Positions 34,355-47,294 are shown, numbered from the stretch's first letter. The stretch: 64,000 nt of DNA from Cristatella mucedo (GCA_009760855.2 WPIO01000008.1:241001-305000), one strand, 5' to 3'. Program-made: numbers and translations. The notes: generated by a model not told the origin, from the letters alone.

Positions 34355-37009
34355 TTATTACGCTAGCGGCCTGAGCGCGAGACGGTTCGCGAATTATACA
34401 GATCGCAGCTCCGCACTAAAGAGCTACTGCGGCGTGTGCGAGCTCGCTGCGCTGCTAGTGCGCATGCATTTTTGTCGCGCTACAGCGCGCACTCGACGGC
34501 ACTGCGCGCGCGGCAGGATCGCCGTCGTCGGATCGACGACGCAGCGGTGCCAAGCGACCGAACCGCTAGACGTAAGCAACCGACGCAATCCCGCAGAGGC
34601 GGACCGCGCATCGTCGCTCGGCGCTGAATGACATCGCACGCACCGGTAGTTGACTCGCGAGCGCAGCACTGCGGCCGGCGGCGGCGGTGTCGAGCGCACC
34701 ATCTCTTCTGCTCATGCGAAGACCAGCCGGCGGAGACGATTGGCGGCCGTGACGTGCGCGCGCTCGGCGCGACATGACGCGCGCCACGCTCGGCTGCACG
34801 CGAATTGGAGGTCGCGACGCGACGTAATGCGAAACGTAATCTTCGCCGCTCGTCGCCCCTCGTTCGACATTGGGAGCGAGCGCGGCGTGGGCGCAGACAG
34901 TCTCCAGGAGGCGCGTTCGTCTTGGCGCGAGACAGAGGCTGCAGGAAAGTGCGGGTGAGTCCTTGTCGCAGACCGTCGACGCTCCGCGTCACGCGGTCCG
35001 CTCTCACCTCTCTCGCAGCAGAAAAGGCGCACCCGAGTAGCCCTGTCCGCGCGCGGGTGAGCGTAGATTAGCGTCTGCCAACTGAAAGCGGCGACAGCTG
35101 CGGCGATGCAGCAGCGTCAAGACTCGAGGTCGTGACGCCGCGCCGTAGCGACGGCGATCCTCTTGCCGTGGCGAGGTGTCTGGGTAGAAACGCATCGTGC
35201 GAGGCGGATGCGCTCGCGCACGCTCCACAATAGTAGGCGAGGCCGCGATTCGCGCCCAAAAGAGCTGTACGCAGTTGGCCCAATAGTGATGCGTCGGTCC
35301 AAAGGGCCTGCGTGCTCGCTTCTCCAGGTCGGGGGCTCAGGCAGGCAGGGCAGGGTAGGCTAGCTGCCGCGCGTCGCACCCTTCCTCCCCTCCCCCCCCG
35401 CGTTCCTTTCGCAACGCCCGCCGCAGCTACGGCTGCCGCGACGTCTCGGCCGCCGACGGCCGCGACGTCGCGCGCCAGCCCTCAGCTTCTGGTTAGCTCG
35501 CTGCCCGGCAGCTGCAACTGTGCAGCAGAAGTTTTCGGTTCTCGCGTTCTGCCCGCGGCGGCTTTACTCGGGCAAGGCGTTGTTATGGAACCACTCTAAA
35601 CGTCCGCGCGCCGACACTGGACATGCCCGGGCTTAAGCCAAGGGCGGCTCAATTTCGACCTCGGTCACGCGTTCAGCCGCAGCAGGTCTGACAAGCTTGC
35701 CACGTCAGCGCCTGCTGGCTCGCTTCGGCGCGGCTTAGGTGTCGACCGAATGCCCGGCAAGCGATACCGAGACGGCGAGTCTCAAAAGCGCCAAAACATC
35801 CGGATTCGAGACGCGTCGATGGCGAGTCGTCGCTCTCGCCAGTGGGATAGCGACCCACTGCTGTCGATGGTGGCCGACGGAGGCAGAGTCAGACCGAAAA
35901 AGAACCAAAAGACCATCTCCGCTCCGTCGCGAAATTCACGCGGCGAGCGGTGGCGGTCTCTTGTTTTCGTAAGTAGTGGCGACCAAAGACCGATCCTCAG
36001 AAGTGCACTCTCCGGAAGTGCACTCTCCGGAAGTGCACTCTCCGGAAGTGCACTTTCCGGAAGTGCACTCTCCCCGGAAGTGCACTCTCCCCGGAAGTGC
36101 ACTCTCCCCGGAAGTGCACTCTCCCCGGAAGTGCACTCTCCCCGGAAGTGCACTCTCCCCGGAAGTGCACTCTCCCCGGAAGTGCACTCTCCCCGGAAGT
36201 GCACTCTCCCCGGAAGTGCACTCTCCCCGGAAGTGCACTCTCCGGAAGTGCACTCTCCGGAAGTGCACTCTCCGGAAGTGCACTCTCCGGAAGCGACGAA
36301 TTGTCGCATCGTTGCTGACCGCAGAAGAGAAAGCCGTTCGCTCCGCCGAACGAGTTTCGAATCAAAAGTTTTCGGCCGTAGGCCGCTGGCCCTTTTCGCG
36401 TGGCGCTTTTATGGCAGCCGCGGCGGCGCTTGCAGCAGCTGCCTCGGCGGCGCGCGCCCTGCTAGGGCACTTTAGAGCGGCAGCAGCGCAGGGCGACGCT
36501 GCGCACGCGAGCTGCTGCCGCTGTTGCGTCGCTCTCATGGTGATTGAATCGCGCTGCGGCCATCGCCGCCAGTTCAAGGTTTTGAGATTAAGACTCAGTC
36601 AAATAGCAGTACAGTTGGCATTCGCTTACCGCACTTCTTGAAGAGACCATTCTTTCTTGGTCCCTGCGCATGGGCGATAGAGAACGCAGGTCGAACGATT
36701 TGTGAGAATGTGCTAGACGAATTTCGTCACCCTTAATTATAGGGAAGACAGCCTATATTGACCAAGTGCAAAGGCATATGCGAGGAACGCTGGAATGTGC
36801 GGCTGAAGATGTGAGAATGGTGCGAGTATTTCTAGCTGTTTTTCTTTCAGCTTCCGTCACTCGCCAGCGCTTTCAGGCAAAGTGGCAGCGTGGGGAACTG
36901 GGAACATGGTCTCCGAGAGGATTAGATGTAAGCTTAGCGGCGCAGCTAAAGTTGTAGGCATTCCGCAGTGCGGATGCTGCGATTGAACTGGGTTCTCTAG
37001 ATAATTACG

Positions 37010-37052
<43 letters not shown>

Positions 37053-39087
37053 CGGGAACTAATCGCGAGCGTCAGAACCTTCAAGTCGATATGCTGTTAT
37101 ATGGGACACACCAGTGCAGGTCGATAAGAAGTAGATTTTTCAGCGCATGTCACACAATCTTACTTATCAGCACGCGTCGACACGATCGTACGCGTGTTGC
37201 TGATTTCAAAGGAATATTCATTTAGGCACCCTGCACTTACGCCGATCGCGTAACCTCCGAACACCCGGCACAGCGGATCGCCACAAAACAGTGGTTTGGG
37301 GGTCTTCGAACAGTACTGTGCAGCTTCAGCTGCTGCAACATTCCCAGGCTGTCCCAGGTCACCGCGGACACTTTGCGGGCACTTTCTCGCCGCTTGGAAA
37401 GCAGTCTAAACGCGGGCAGTTTCGTCCGCTTCGGATTCTCGCTGACTGCGGACGGATGTGTCCAGCTTCCGGTGCTGCATCGGCGCGCCGCCGCTGCGTC
37501 GGCGCTGCTGCGCCGACTAACTCGTTCGAACTTACGAACTTACCGATCGGCGCTGCTGCCTTCGCCGCTAAATCAATGCTCGCCACCCCATAAGCGCGGT
37601 GGCTGTGGCCTGCGTCTCCGACTGGCGTTCCACGCGAGCCCTCGTCCGGCCCACCCGTCCGACCCTCCCCCCCCCAGTCCGCCGATCTGTCGCGGGGAGC
37701 CAAGTCGGCAGCTTGAGCGTCGAGGTACGGCAGCCGCCGCACCGCCGCGGCTCCCACCGCGAACGTGAAGGAGCGCATCAATCGTCTGCGTGCCACCGCG
37801 CTCGACATGTTAGAAAAGGGGGAGGTATGCGGCAGAAGTGACGTCTTAAATTGCCTTTCTCAGCAACCTAATGAAGCTATTGGCCTCGCGTCACGAGCTG
37901 CGAAGATCTTCCAAATAACGGGGCAGTTGCTTGAAAAAGGTATCTGCCTATAACACTGCCCTGGGCCACTTTGAGCTTTCTTTTCTTTAATTAAAAGGCA
38001 ATATAAACGCTTTACGCAACGCACGGCGAAAGTCTTTGAGTCGGGAGCTTTAGGAAGTTTGCTAGTCGCATCCTCTGGGTCACCTCTCATTGCAGTTAAA
38101 AAGAAATGTGTGTTCTTATAACGCAATGTTTACGATATATGTTCCACCGACATTGAAATAATTACTTCGCTTCTTTAAATTTATATAAGAATTTAGCGCA
38201 AATGTAGAAAACACGTTATTCGCGGCTGTAGAAGGGCCAAGAACGACGCGCGCCCGACAGAAACCCGGCGATAAAATTCGCCACAGACGAGCAGCGCATT
38301 TTCTTGAAGCTAGACACACTTAATGAAGAGAGGTTAAAATAGAATAGGTTCTTGAATATAAACCCTGTACGATTCGTCAGGCCTCTAGGCGTGACAGTTG
38401 CTGGCTTTGGTCCGAAGAGGTTCAGCACTCGCTTTAAATAAATGACTCTCTGCTTTGAAGGGAATGGATTATAAGATGTGAACAAATAATTGCCTGAAGC
38501 ACTCCGATAATTATCCACGCAGCTATCTCGCGGAAAAAGCGCGAGAGATGAGCAACGGGTAAGCGTATAGACACCGTCGGGCTTTGAAAACTGTAAGCGA
38601 ACGCAAATTTTGTCAAACGCACAAAATTTAACTCGGCGAGAGACGAAGCCCGGAAGCCGACGCTGCAGAGCCGTCGCTTTGAGTCGTCTTCGAGCGCCAA
38701 AATTTCAACTTCGAAAATCCATAAACGACGAAAATTCCCGTGACTTTCGCGGGTCTTTACTGGCATTCACTTGCTTCTAGTATTGCTTGCAGACACCTTT
38801 GTAGATGCGCACGTGTGTGCGGCAGGTGAAAAACGGCTCGACTGTCGAGAAGCAAGCTTACGACGCTCAAACTCGAATTAATACGAATTTTTATGACACT
38901 CAAATACGAATTTTTACGATCCCTGTACTCTTTCGGATAAAGCTCGGAGCAGATAAACAGGATAGTGTCGGCTATGCTCCCCGCGCTAAAGAGCGGCCTC
39001 GGGCGACTCCTAGCGTGGTGTGGACCTTTACTTGATTTCTCCGTAATACCTTCGGGTATTCCGCTGCTATCTTCGCTGTGACTATTT
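34353..39087. other. Intergenic region without a supportable gene
   Basis: CpG-rich to about 36 kb, then AT-richer. It contains the 36.0-36.3 kb minisatellite and a (GA)n at 37013-37050. A possible orphan exon ends at a gtatgc donor near 37,827 (V-K-E-R-I-N-R-L-R-A-T-A-L-D-M-L-E-K-G), but no partner exons or family were recognised. Confidence 0.45.
36001..36290. repeat. Symmetric compound minisatellite (4 x 15, 10 x 17, 4 x 15 bp)
   Basis: Four 15-bp units AAGTGCACTCTCCGG, then ten 17-bp units AAGTGCACTCTCCCCGG (an extra CC), then four 15-bp units again, with only one base variant (ctttcc at 36053-36058). Every unit contains the palindrome GTGCAC. The open frames across it on both strands are repeat-driven. 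Confidence 0.97.
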
Positions 39088-40320
39088 ATGAGCTGTCCTC
39101 GGATATGCTACACAAAACAGGACCTGCTTAGCATAAGATGCGATGTCGCCATTAGTCGATACCTACCGGCGGGCCTTCTCCGGCGGGTCAGTGAGAACCT
39201 TCCTGCATCCTGCGTTCGCCCTATCAACAGCTCGGCTATCAAACCTACGACTCGTAAGTTTAAAGCGCTGAATAGTACTTGTTGCGGTAGTAGCCCACCC
39301 GCCGTAGCCCAGCACGTTGTGAAACGTCGTCCGACGGCCGTTACCAAGGTCCAATTCAAATTCGAAGAGCCAGCGTCCGCCGGGCCGGACGCAAACGGTA
39401 GAGAATACGAGCCACTTCATCGCCGTCGCCCCGTTGTTGGACAGCCTCTTAAATTCCGCCTACTAAATGTTCGCTCACTAAAAACCAAGGGGTTACTTAT
39501 CCGCGATCAGGTGGTCCAGGAGAAGATAGATGCATTTCTGCTTACCGAAACCTGGATGACGCCTTGTTCCAGTAGCTGTACTCCCGAGACCACCCCACCC
39601 GGGTTCTCATTCTATCAGTCCATGCGTTCTGACAAGGTTGATGGCGGGGTTGCAATTGTTGTTCGCGAATCGTTTGGCTATAAAATGTGCAGTTTCTCGC
39701 ACGGGTCATCGCTTGAATCGGCTGCTATCAGGTCTTCATCCAAGACAATGCCTCTCACCGTTGTGATATACCGGCCTCCTTCTGGCTGTCTAAACTTGTT
39801 TATAGAGGAGTTTTCAGAGTTCCTCGCTAGAATATTTGTGTGTGACAGGCCGTTACTGATTGTAGGAGACTTCAATATTCACGTTGCCAACCCTAGCAAC
39901 AGCCAGGTCCGCTCATTTCTTGACTGTCTGGAGAATCTTGGTTTGGCCCAACACGTTAATCATAGCACTCACGTCGGTGGCCACATTCTAGATCTCGTGA
40001 TCACTAAGGATGTCCTCCCCACTGACTTTGTGGTGTGCCCACTGACCCTCTCAGATCATTTTTCGGTCTCGTTTACTGTTCCTGCTACCTCGTACGTACA
40101 GGGAAATGTCGAATTTGCCAAAGGACGTAACTTACAAAGCATTGACTTGGACAAGTTTTTGAAATCTGTTTGTGATGCAGGCCTTCTTGATCTGCATTCA
40201 GACTCGACCGGCAGCCTCGATACCCTCACTGATGCGATGAACATGACACTCAGGAGTGCACTTGACAAGCATGCTCCCGTTCGCTCTATCCGTTTTCAAA
40301 GTCGTCGAAATTCCTTTTAA
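39088..40320 (+). pseudogene. LINE AP-endonuclease part
   Basis: 410 codons. The N-terminus (C-Y-T-K-Q-D-L-L-S-I-R) is typical of CR1/L2 ORF2. Endonuclease motifs in order are N-V-R-S-L, L-T-E-T-W, V-I-Y-R-P-P, G-D-F-N-I-H, L-D-L-V-I-T and S-D-H-F, all catalytic residues present. The frame closes at TAA (40,318-40,320) before the reverse transcriptase; coding-like sequence resumes at 40,342, so this stop is a lesion. Confidence 0.9.
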
Positions 40321-40789
40321 TTTACAAAAAAGCTCCTTAAGATGCACCGTGTTAAACGCAGGCTAGAACGTCGTTTCAATAAATCGGGATTTGAAGCAGA
40401 CCTTGTCCATTTTAAAGACTTCCTTCGAGTTTACACCCGAAAGCTTAAAAAAGCCAGGGCTTCTTTTTTCATTAGAAAACTGAATCCCTGCCAGTCGGAC
40501 ACTAAACAGATTTATAAGACAGATTTATAAATTGCCACACTCGCCGTCACCTTCCTGTCACTGCCGTCGGTCACCCAGCGACGAGCTCGAGATCCACTGG
40601 ATTTTCCATCCACGGGTCCCACGAAGTCATCCGCACGAAGCAGCGTGGCGGGCGACGCCCTGTGGCTTGGTCTGCTTTGGCCAGCAAGAGGCAGTCACGG
40701 CCTTTCATTCGACGCTTAGCACGCTTTAGACGTGTGAGCGTTTCACGAACGTGGTAAAGCTGGCAATTAGTGACTTCAGAGCCGGCTGC

Positions 40790-41923
40790 CTGACGGGAAT
40801 GTCATTGCCCTAGCTCTGCTAGATCTGTCTGCTGCCTTCGACACCATTGATCACGAAGTTCTGCTTGAACGATTGAGAACAACGATCGGTCTGGCAGACA
40901 AAGCACTGGCGTGGTTTAAATCATACTTGTCTGATCGTGTTCAATCCGTGTCGTGTGGGGGTCAGGTCTCAGACATGAGAAGGGTCACCTGTGGAGGCCC
41001 TCAACGGTCTGTACTCGGTCCCTTGCTGTTCTCCATTTATACACAACCTCTGGGAAAAGTAATTAAGGCCCATGGAATAGGATATCACTTCTATGCTGAC
41101 GATACTCAGTTGTATTTGTCATTTAAACCGTCGGAATCTGCTGCGGCAACTGAGAAACTGAATGCTTGCGTTGCCGATATTCGATCCTGGATGTCGGAAA
41201 ACTTCCTGAAATTAAATGACGATAAAATTGAACTGCTGCTCATAGGACACCCCAATCGTGCGGCTGAATTAAAAGGCTTTTCTAATAGGTGATACTATTG
41301 TGCGACGGTCATCACCACGTGCTCGTAATCTAGGTGTCGTGTTCAACAGCTGCCTCAATTTCAAAAGCTTCATTCAGAAGACTGCCTCTACAGCTAGCCA
41401 TCACATCCGTTCCCTATCCAAGATTAGGAGCTGTCTCCCACAGTTGCTTGCAAAAAATTTAACTAGCTCTTTAGTTCTGTCTCGGCTTGATTATTGTAAT
41501 TCCCTTTTGGCTGGGCTGCCAAAGAAAGCTGTTATGCCACTACAGCGGACTATGAATATGGCTGCAAGGCTGGTCTTCAAGTCCCAGCGGTTTGAGCACG
41601 TGTCACCTCTGCTGAAAGAGCTAGGATGGTTGTCGGTTGAGCAAAGGATACAGAGCAAAGTTCTTACGCTGACCCACAAGGCCCGCCATGGCTTGGCTCC
41701 TTCGTACCTAGCTGAACTGCTGCATCAGTTTCAGCCTGTTCGTGCCCTGAGGTCCGATGTGGACAATAAATTAGCGGTCCCATTTCTCCGCATCAAGACC
41801 ATTGGCGACAGAAGCTATAGCTCTGCAGGTCCTAGACTGTGGAACTCGCTTCCACAATTCTTACGCAACGACAACTGCTTTCCAACTGCCGACTATGGCG
41901 CATCTTTTTGTAAGCAGTCCTGA
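40790..41923 (+). pseudogene. LINE reverse-transcriptase part (frameshifted)
   Basis: Begins at L-D-L-S-A-A-F-D-T-I-D-H, continues through G-P-L-L-F and the catalytic F-Y-A-D-D-T-Q-L. After a frameshift near 41,292 it resumes with A-R-N-L-G-V-V-F, L-D-Y-C-N-S-L-L-A-G-L-P and A-P-S-Y-L-A-E-L-L. Motifs upstream of L-D-L-S are lost and G-P-Q-G is changed to G-P-Q-R, so the copy is inactive. Confidence 0.9.
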
Positions 41924-42140
41924 ACTGCTACTTCTATGCTACTCACTACCTCAACTGCTCTCCTGACTCTGCTATGCTTCCCACTTTCTCTTTGTTGCGT
42001 GAGACGAAGTCTGTCGGCTACCGAATGCGTACCGAAAGCCGCTTAGGCTGTGAGTTCGCTATACAGAACTCTCCTGCGTAACACCCACGTGGTCTTCATG
42101 ACTTTGTGGAGTAACAGACGGAGATACATTACATTCCATT

Positions 42141-43670
42141 GTTAATTGTATGTATACATTGTTACATTACAATGCATGCATACAATACATCCTTAGATAT
42201 GCTAATGTACAAGAGAAAGGATCAAACAAGGAGATCGAAGGCATCGAAAAGTGAGTGACGAAATCTTGTAGTCTGCTAAATCTGTAGTCTGCGTTTCTGC
42301 TGCGTTTCCTGATATACGCACACACACACATATGTACACACAGACCCACAAGCAAGCAGAAGAACATGCTGAACACTGACAAACAACCCAGACACTCAAA
42401 CACGCAATTAAGCACGCACACAGACCCACAAGTACGTAGACACGCATACAAGCAACGCATTAACACAAACACATGCACACCCCCACACACATAAAAAGAA
42501 ACTCACACAAAAAGATACGGACGAAGCAGAAGCAGGCATACAAGCACACAGACATGTAGACTCACAAGAAAAAGGGGCGAAGGCAGAGAGACACAGGCAG
42601 ACATGGGCACAGACATTTCACACACAGGGACGCGTACAGACACGCCTACCACACGCTGCCTGCACCTGCTCTTTGTGCAGGCAGCGTGTGCAGACTGCCT
42701 CAGCAGCAGAGACTTACTCGCAGCGACCGGCGGTCGATCGGACGCGGACTCGCCCCTGTCCGCTTCTCTCTGTCGCCCCAGTCTGTCTCTCCGAGTCCGC
42801 ATCTCCTCCTTCTCCGGAAAGCGGCTGGTCCGTTCGTAGCGTCTCCAAAGATCGCAGGGGTTTTCTCTCATCTCCCACCGCCTGGGGTCACCGAGCGTTA
42901 AGTGTGCTACTAGTTGGCCCTGGCGGCTTCGTCGTCGCGACGACGCCGGCACGGCAGCGCGTCGGCTGCGGTTCGAATGGCGAGCGACGTCGGTCGCCAA
43001 GCCGACGGTCGACTAGCCGTTTCCGGCGTTGGGCTGCCATCAGCTCGGCCATCATCATCATCATCATCATCATCAGCCATCAGCTCGATCAGGCCAATCA
43101 CCACGAGGAGCACCCTGGAGAGCGTAAGAACGACGGCGAGAGCCGAGCAAACGCCAATAATCGGTCCTCGAGCGCCGCTGCCGCAGCTTCTGTTCGCTCT
43201 CTGCCGAAGCCGCGTGGGAAGTGCTCACTCAGACGAAGAAGTGGCAACGCCGAAGCTGAAGCCGGAGCGGAGCGCACGTCGGCCAAAGTGAAGCGGCCGC
43301 CGACGAACTTCGCGACGCGGACGCGCTCGAGCGGCGCCTTGCTGTAGTCGAATGCCCCGACTCGTCGTCGTCGTTTGACGCTCTCCGAACCCGCCTTGCC
43401 CAGCCACGTCTGCAGCCGGTGCCAATCCTAGCGTGCGCGGACGTCGGTGGCTAAGCGTCGTCTGCCGCTCCGAAACTCACCGGAAGCGAAGCTCTCTCTT
43501 CTTTCGGCCGTGCGTCTGCGATCCTGCCGCGTCCGGCTTGCGACTGCTGAGCGTGGCTTCTTTACGTGACGGGTTACGCTGAGTTCGGTCTAATCTGGTC
43601 CTTACTGGTCTTCCCGCGATACTGCCGAGAGTACATACCCAAAGGGGTTCCGATGCAGCTGACAGGAGAG
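42141..43670. other. Spacer between the two inverted LINE copies
   Basis: A degenerate CA/ACACAC-rich stretch (42,310-42,620) is followed by GC-rich sequence with an (ATC)n run at 43,045-43,074. A 225-codon frame ends at 43,347, but it reads through the ATC repeat and shows no family, so I do not call it a gene. Confidence 0.5.
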
Positions 43671-43673
43671 CAT

Positions 43674-44868
43674 AATGTAATGTATCTCCGTCTGTAACTC
43701 CACAAAGTCATAAAGACCATGTGGATGTTACACAGGAGAGTTTTGTATAGCGAACTCACAGCCTAAGTGGCTTTCGGTACGCATTCGGTAGCCGACAGAC
43801 TTCATCTCACGCAACAAAGAGAAAGTGGGAAGCATAGCAGAGTCAGGAGAGCAGTTGAGGTAGTGAGTAGCATAGAAGTAGCAGTTCAGGACTGCTTAAA
43901 AAAAGATATGCCATAGTCGGCAGTTGGAGAGTAGTTGTCGTTGCGTAAGAATTATGGAAGCGAGTTCCACAGTCTAGGACCTGCAGAGCCAAAGCTTCTG
44001 TCGCCAATGGTCTTGATGCGGAGGTATGGGACAGCTAATTTATTGTCCACATCGGACCTCAGAGCACGAACAGGTTGAAACTGGTGTAGCAGTTCAGCTA
44101 GGTACGAAGGAGCCAAGCCATGGCGGGCCTTGTGGGTCAGCGTAAGAACTTTGCTCTGTATCCTTTGCTCAACCGGCAACCATCCTAGCTCTTTCAGCAG
44201 AGGTGACACGTGCTCAAACCGCTGGGACTTGAAGACCAGCCTTGCAGCCATATTCATAGTCCGCTGTAGTGGCATAACAGCTTTCTTTGGCAGCCCAGCC
44301 AAAAGGGAATTACAATAATCAAGCCGAGACAGAACTAAAGAGCTAGTTAAATTTTTTACAAGCAACTGTGGGAGACAGCTCCTAATCTTGGATAGGGAAC
44401 GGATGTGATGGCTAGCTGTAGAGGCAGTCTTCTGAATGAAGCTTTTGAAATTGAGGCAGCTGTTGAACACGACACCTAGATTACGAGCACGTGGTGATGA
44501 CCGTCGCACAATAGCATCACCTATTAGAAAAGCCTTTTAATTCAGCCGCACGATTGGGGTGTCCTATGAGCAGCAGTTCAATTTTATCGTCATTTAATTT
44601 CAGGAAGTTTTCCGACATCCAGGATCGAATATCGGCAACGCAAGCATTCAGTTTCTCAGTTGCCGCAGCAGATTCCGACGGTTTAAATGACAAATACAAC
44701 TGAGTATCGTCAGCGTAAACCTGATATCCTATTCCATGGGCCTAAATCGCTTCTCCCAGAGGTTGCGTATAAATTAAGAATAGTAATGGACCGAGTACAG
44801 ACCCTTGAGGGCCTCCACAGGTGACCCTTCTCGTGTGTGAGACCTGACCCCCACACGACACGGTACCC
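43674..44868 (-). mobile_element. CR1/L2-like LINE copy 2 (5'-truncated, inverted)
   Basis: Read on the - strand it starts in the reverse transcriptase (S-C-G-G-Q-V-S then G-G-P-Q-G-S-V-L-G-P-L-L-F) and runs to R-L-W-N-S-L-P and the shared 3' end at 43,674. The catalytic F-Y-A-D-D region is damaged: codons near 44,700-44,745 are altered and a stop falls after P-L-G-E-A-I. The same frameshift between A-E-L-K-G-F-S-N-R and R-R-S-S-P-R-A-R-N is seen in copy 1, so it is inherited from a common source. Confidence 0.9.
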
Positions 44869-46639
44869 GTGTGCCTGTACGAATCTCTGACTTCACGTCT
44901 ACATTTTCGGGCTTGCACTGGTGTGTATGGCATGAGCGCGCAAGGCGTGGCAGAGGCCGCGTGTGCGCTGCCGCCTCGTTCCCAGCGGCCACGACCGCTG
45001 GCCAAGTTCCTCTATCCGGGCACTTTTCTCTGCCCTAGTTCGCACGGGGGCTGAGCTACGAGACGCCGAAGCCTAATCGCGCATGAATTAGGTAAACGCG
45101 CACCGAGCGACCGCGAGCCTCGTCGCCTCAACCGCCATTGCCAACTCACTCGAAGCGTGAGACGCTGAAAGCGCCGACCCGGTGCGCCGCACCGACGCCC
45201 TGCCCTGTCAGGCTGCTGACGCTCTAGCGATGGAGAAGGAGTAGGCTACTCCAAAGAAGCCGTCGAGTGAGATGTCGAGCATCGAACGCCAAGATGGCTA
45301 CTCGAGAGGAGAGCGAATCGTTGGCTTCAGCAGCACGCGCCGGCCGCGCCGCCACGAACTGTTGACGCCGGAATACGAGCTGGGGGCTGGCCAGAGATCG
45401 CCCAGCCGCGACGGCGAGCGAGAACGGACGGAGGCGTGGCGGCACGGCCGCCGCCGCCGCCTTCATCCTGTCAGCGGCGAAATCGTGCAAATAGCTAGAG
45501 AGGGCACACTAAAATCACACGACCACCATCATGGCCGGTCTTCAACAAACACTGAGCTGATGCGTTCCAGCTTGAGTCTCGGGCGGGACGCCTCGAACTA
45601 TCTCGAACGCTGCTAGCGCTAGCGCGAGTCGCTCGCAGCGCCGCTGCTCTCGCGATCGCCGAGAGCGCCAAGCCACATTGGATTCGCCACGATTAGGCCA
45701 GGATTCTTGGATTCTTGGATGCCACTGCTGCACGCCACCGCCTTTGCCGCCGCCGCCACGGTCAGTCGGTGTAAGCGAGAGCGCTCAAGGCAATGCGTCA
45801 CACAATTTCACGCGTTTGCGATCTTCGGCGTGAATTCATTCAGCTGCATGAATCGCTCGGCCGCCGCCGCTGAGTTTGTTTACTCGAGTAGCCAGGGGCA
45901 AGCGAGCCGAAAGGCGGCAGCCAGCCAGCCGCTTGCGGTAGCTAACGGCAACTCAATTCACGCCGAAGTGAGAGGCGACCTGTTTCCACCAACAGGAATC
46001 GCTCCAATCGACCTGCTAGACCACCAAGGGGACATTACAGTCGCCGCTCGTGACCCGAGCCGCTGCTCGGCCACTATTCCGCCTTCAGAGCGAGGCTTCG
46101 GCGTGGGTGCCTGCTAGCTCGGAGCGCTCAGGCCCGAGGCTCAAGACGTACACGCCACCAGGCGACGCCGCTGAGGAAAGCGGCTCTCAGAGGTGAGACC
46201 CCCGCCCGCATGCCGGCGCTTCGCGCATGACGCCCACGAGAAGTGACTTCCATCAGCCATTCCGCCATAGCTTCTACCTCCCACCTCTGGCGAGACCGAC
46301 TGAACTAGGCCGACGTGGCTTCTAGTTTCCCGCCGCCCGCCCTTGGTTTTTGCGTTCGCTATTTATTGCAAACGCGCTGCTGTGGCGGCTTCTGAGTGAG
46401 GTCCGACGGCTGAAAATACAGCGCTCGTAATCCGGCGCCGCCTAATTCGATGATAATCCGGTGCTAACCCCGCCCACTCGCGACTGGCAGACTACCGTTG
46501 AAGACTTGAGCCTTGGTCTACGCCTAGAGACTTGTATTTGCTCAGCCAATGCACGCAAAGGTCTGTGCCGACGGCAACGAAACTCGGCAGCAACGAAGAC
46601 CCGGCGCCCCCTACCTTTTGATAAGATTCCACAGCCATG

Positions 46640-46800
46640 GCGTATAATAATAAAATTCATTTATATAGCGCCCCAAGAGAGCTTAATCTCTATTCAGGCG
46701 CTTCGCATATGCCTCGGGGCTCGAGCCCACGACCTCAGACAGACTTTGGTCCCCGGGGCGAGCACTTTGACCGCTAGACCAAACCTACTCAGGCAGTCTA
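46640..46800 (-). mobile_element. tRNA-derived SINE (antisense copy)
   Basis: Starts with (ATA)n and atttatatagcgccccaag, then the core ctctattcaggcgcttcgc, the B-box complement ggctcgagcccacgacctc and the head complement gcgagcactttgaccgctag. It is a complete copy with tail. Confidence 0.85.
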
Positions 46801-47294
46801 TTCGACAGTCGCGAAGGTTCGTGAAGAAAGTTCCAGCATCAGTCTTAAAGCGTACTCTACCGCCGCCGAGCGCACCGCCGAACTGCCTCATTCAAAGCTT
46901 TGGTCAGGTAGGGGTGGCAACTACCTTACCTGACTCGAGAATTACAGAGCCTCTGCCTGCCTATTCTAAACAGTTCCGGCTTTTCTGGCGCCTAACCAAA
47001 GATTACTATGCTACCTTTTGCGAGCCACTGTAACTCTGAAACCACGCATAATTTCACGGCAGTCGTAACCAGGCTGATGTAGCGAACCGAAGTTTCACCG
47101 TTGCTCCGTCGTCGTTACCGAGCACTCCGCAGTGACTCTCCTCCTGCGGCCAGAGGTCGCATCCGGTCTTTCTTTATCAGCTCTGAGCGAGGGCGTATTT
47201 TGAATTTATCCTGGGCAGCCAGCAACAGGAGGACTACGTGCGCGTGGCTCTGGAAACCTTCCGATGCATGCGATGGGTTCGGCCGGAAGGAAAG

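Larger units (their letters stand above)
39088..42140 (+). mobile_element. CR1/L2-like LINE copy 1 (broken)
   Basis: A single ORF2-type element: AP endonuclease, then reverse transcriptase, then the R-L-W-N-S-L-P C-terminus, a short 3' UTR ending gttacagacggagatac and an ATTAC-type tail. No ORF1 is visible. The reading frame is interrupted after the endonuclease, most of the reverse-transcriptase fingers are missing (40,530-40,790), and there is a frameshift near 41,292. Confidence 0.92.

Noticed and set aside
35750-36641. Repeat proteins across the 36-kb array, or a CRISPR-like array
   Set aside because: Units of 15 and 17 bp are contiguous, with no spacers, so it is a minisatellite and not CRISPR. 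Open frames come from the repeat period.
40480-40790. A separate gene between the LINE endonuclease and reverse transcriptase
   Set aside because: The stretch keeps scraps of LINE coding sequence in shifted frames and leads directly into the L-D-L-S-A-A-F-D motif, so it is a damaged part of the element.
42673-43347. 225-codon frame ending R-T-R-S-S-G-A-L-L
   Set aside because: Runs through an (ATC)n repeat, lies between two dead LINEs, and shows no recognisable domain or partner exon.
45272-45616. Frame starting M-S-S-I-E-R-Q-D-G-Y
   Set aside because: Mixed composition makes it tempting, but there is no domain, no splice partner and no conserved copy in the window.
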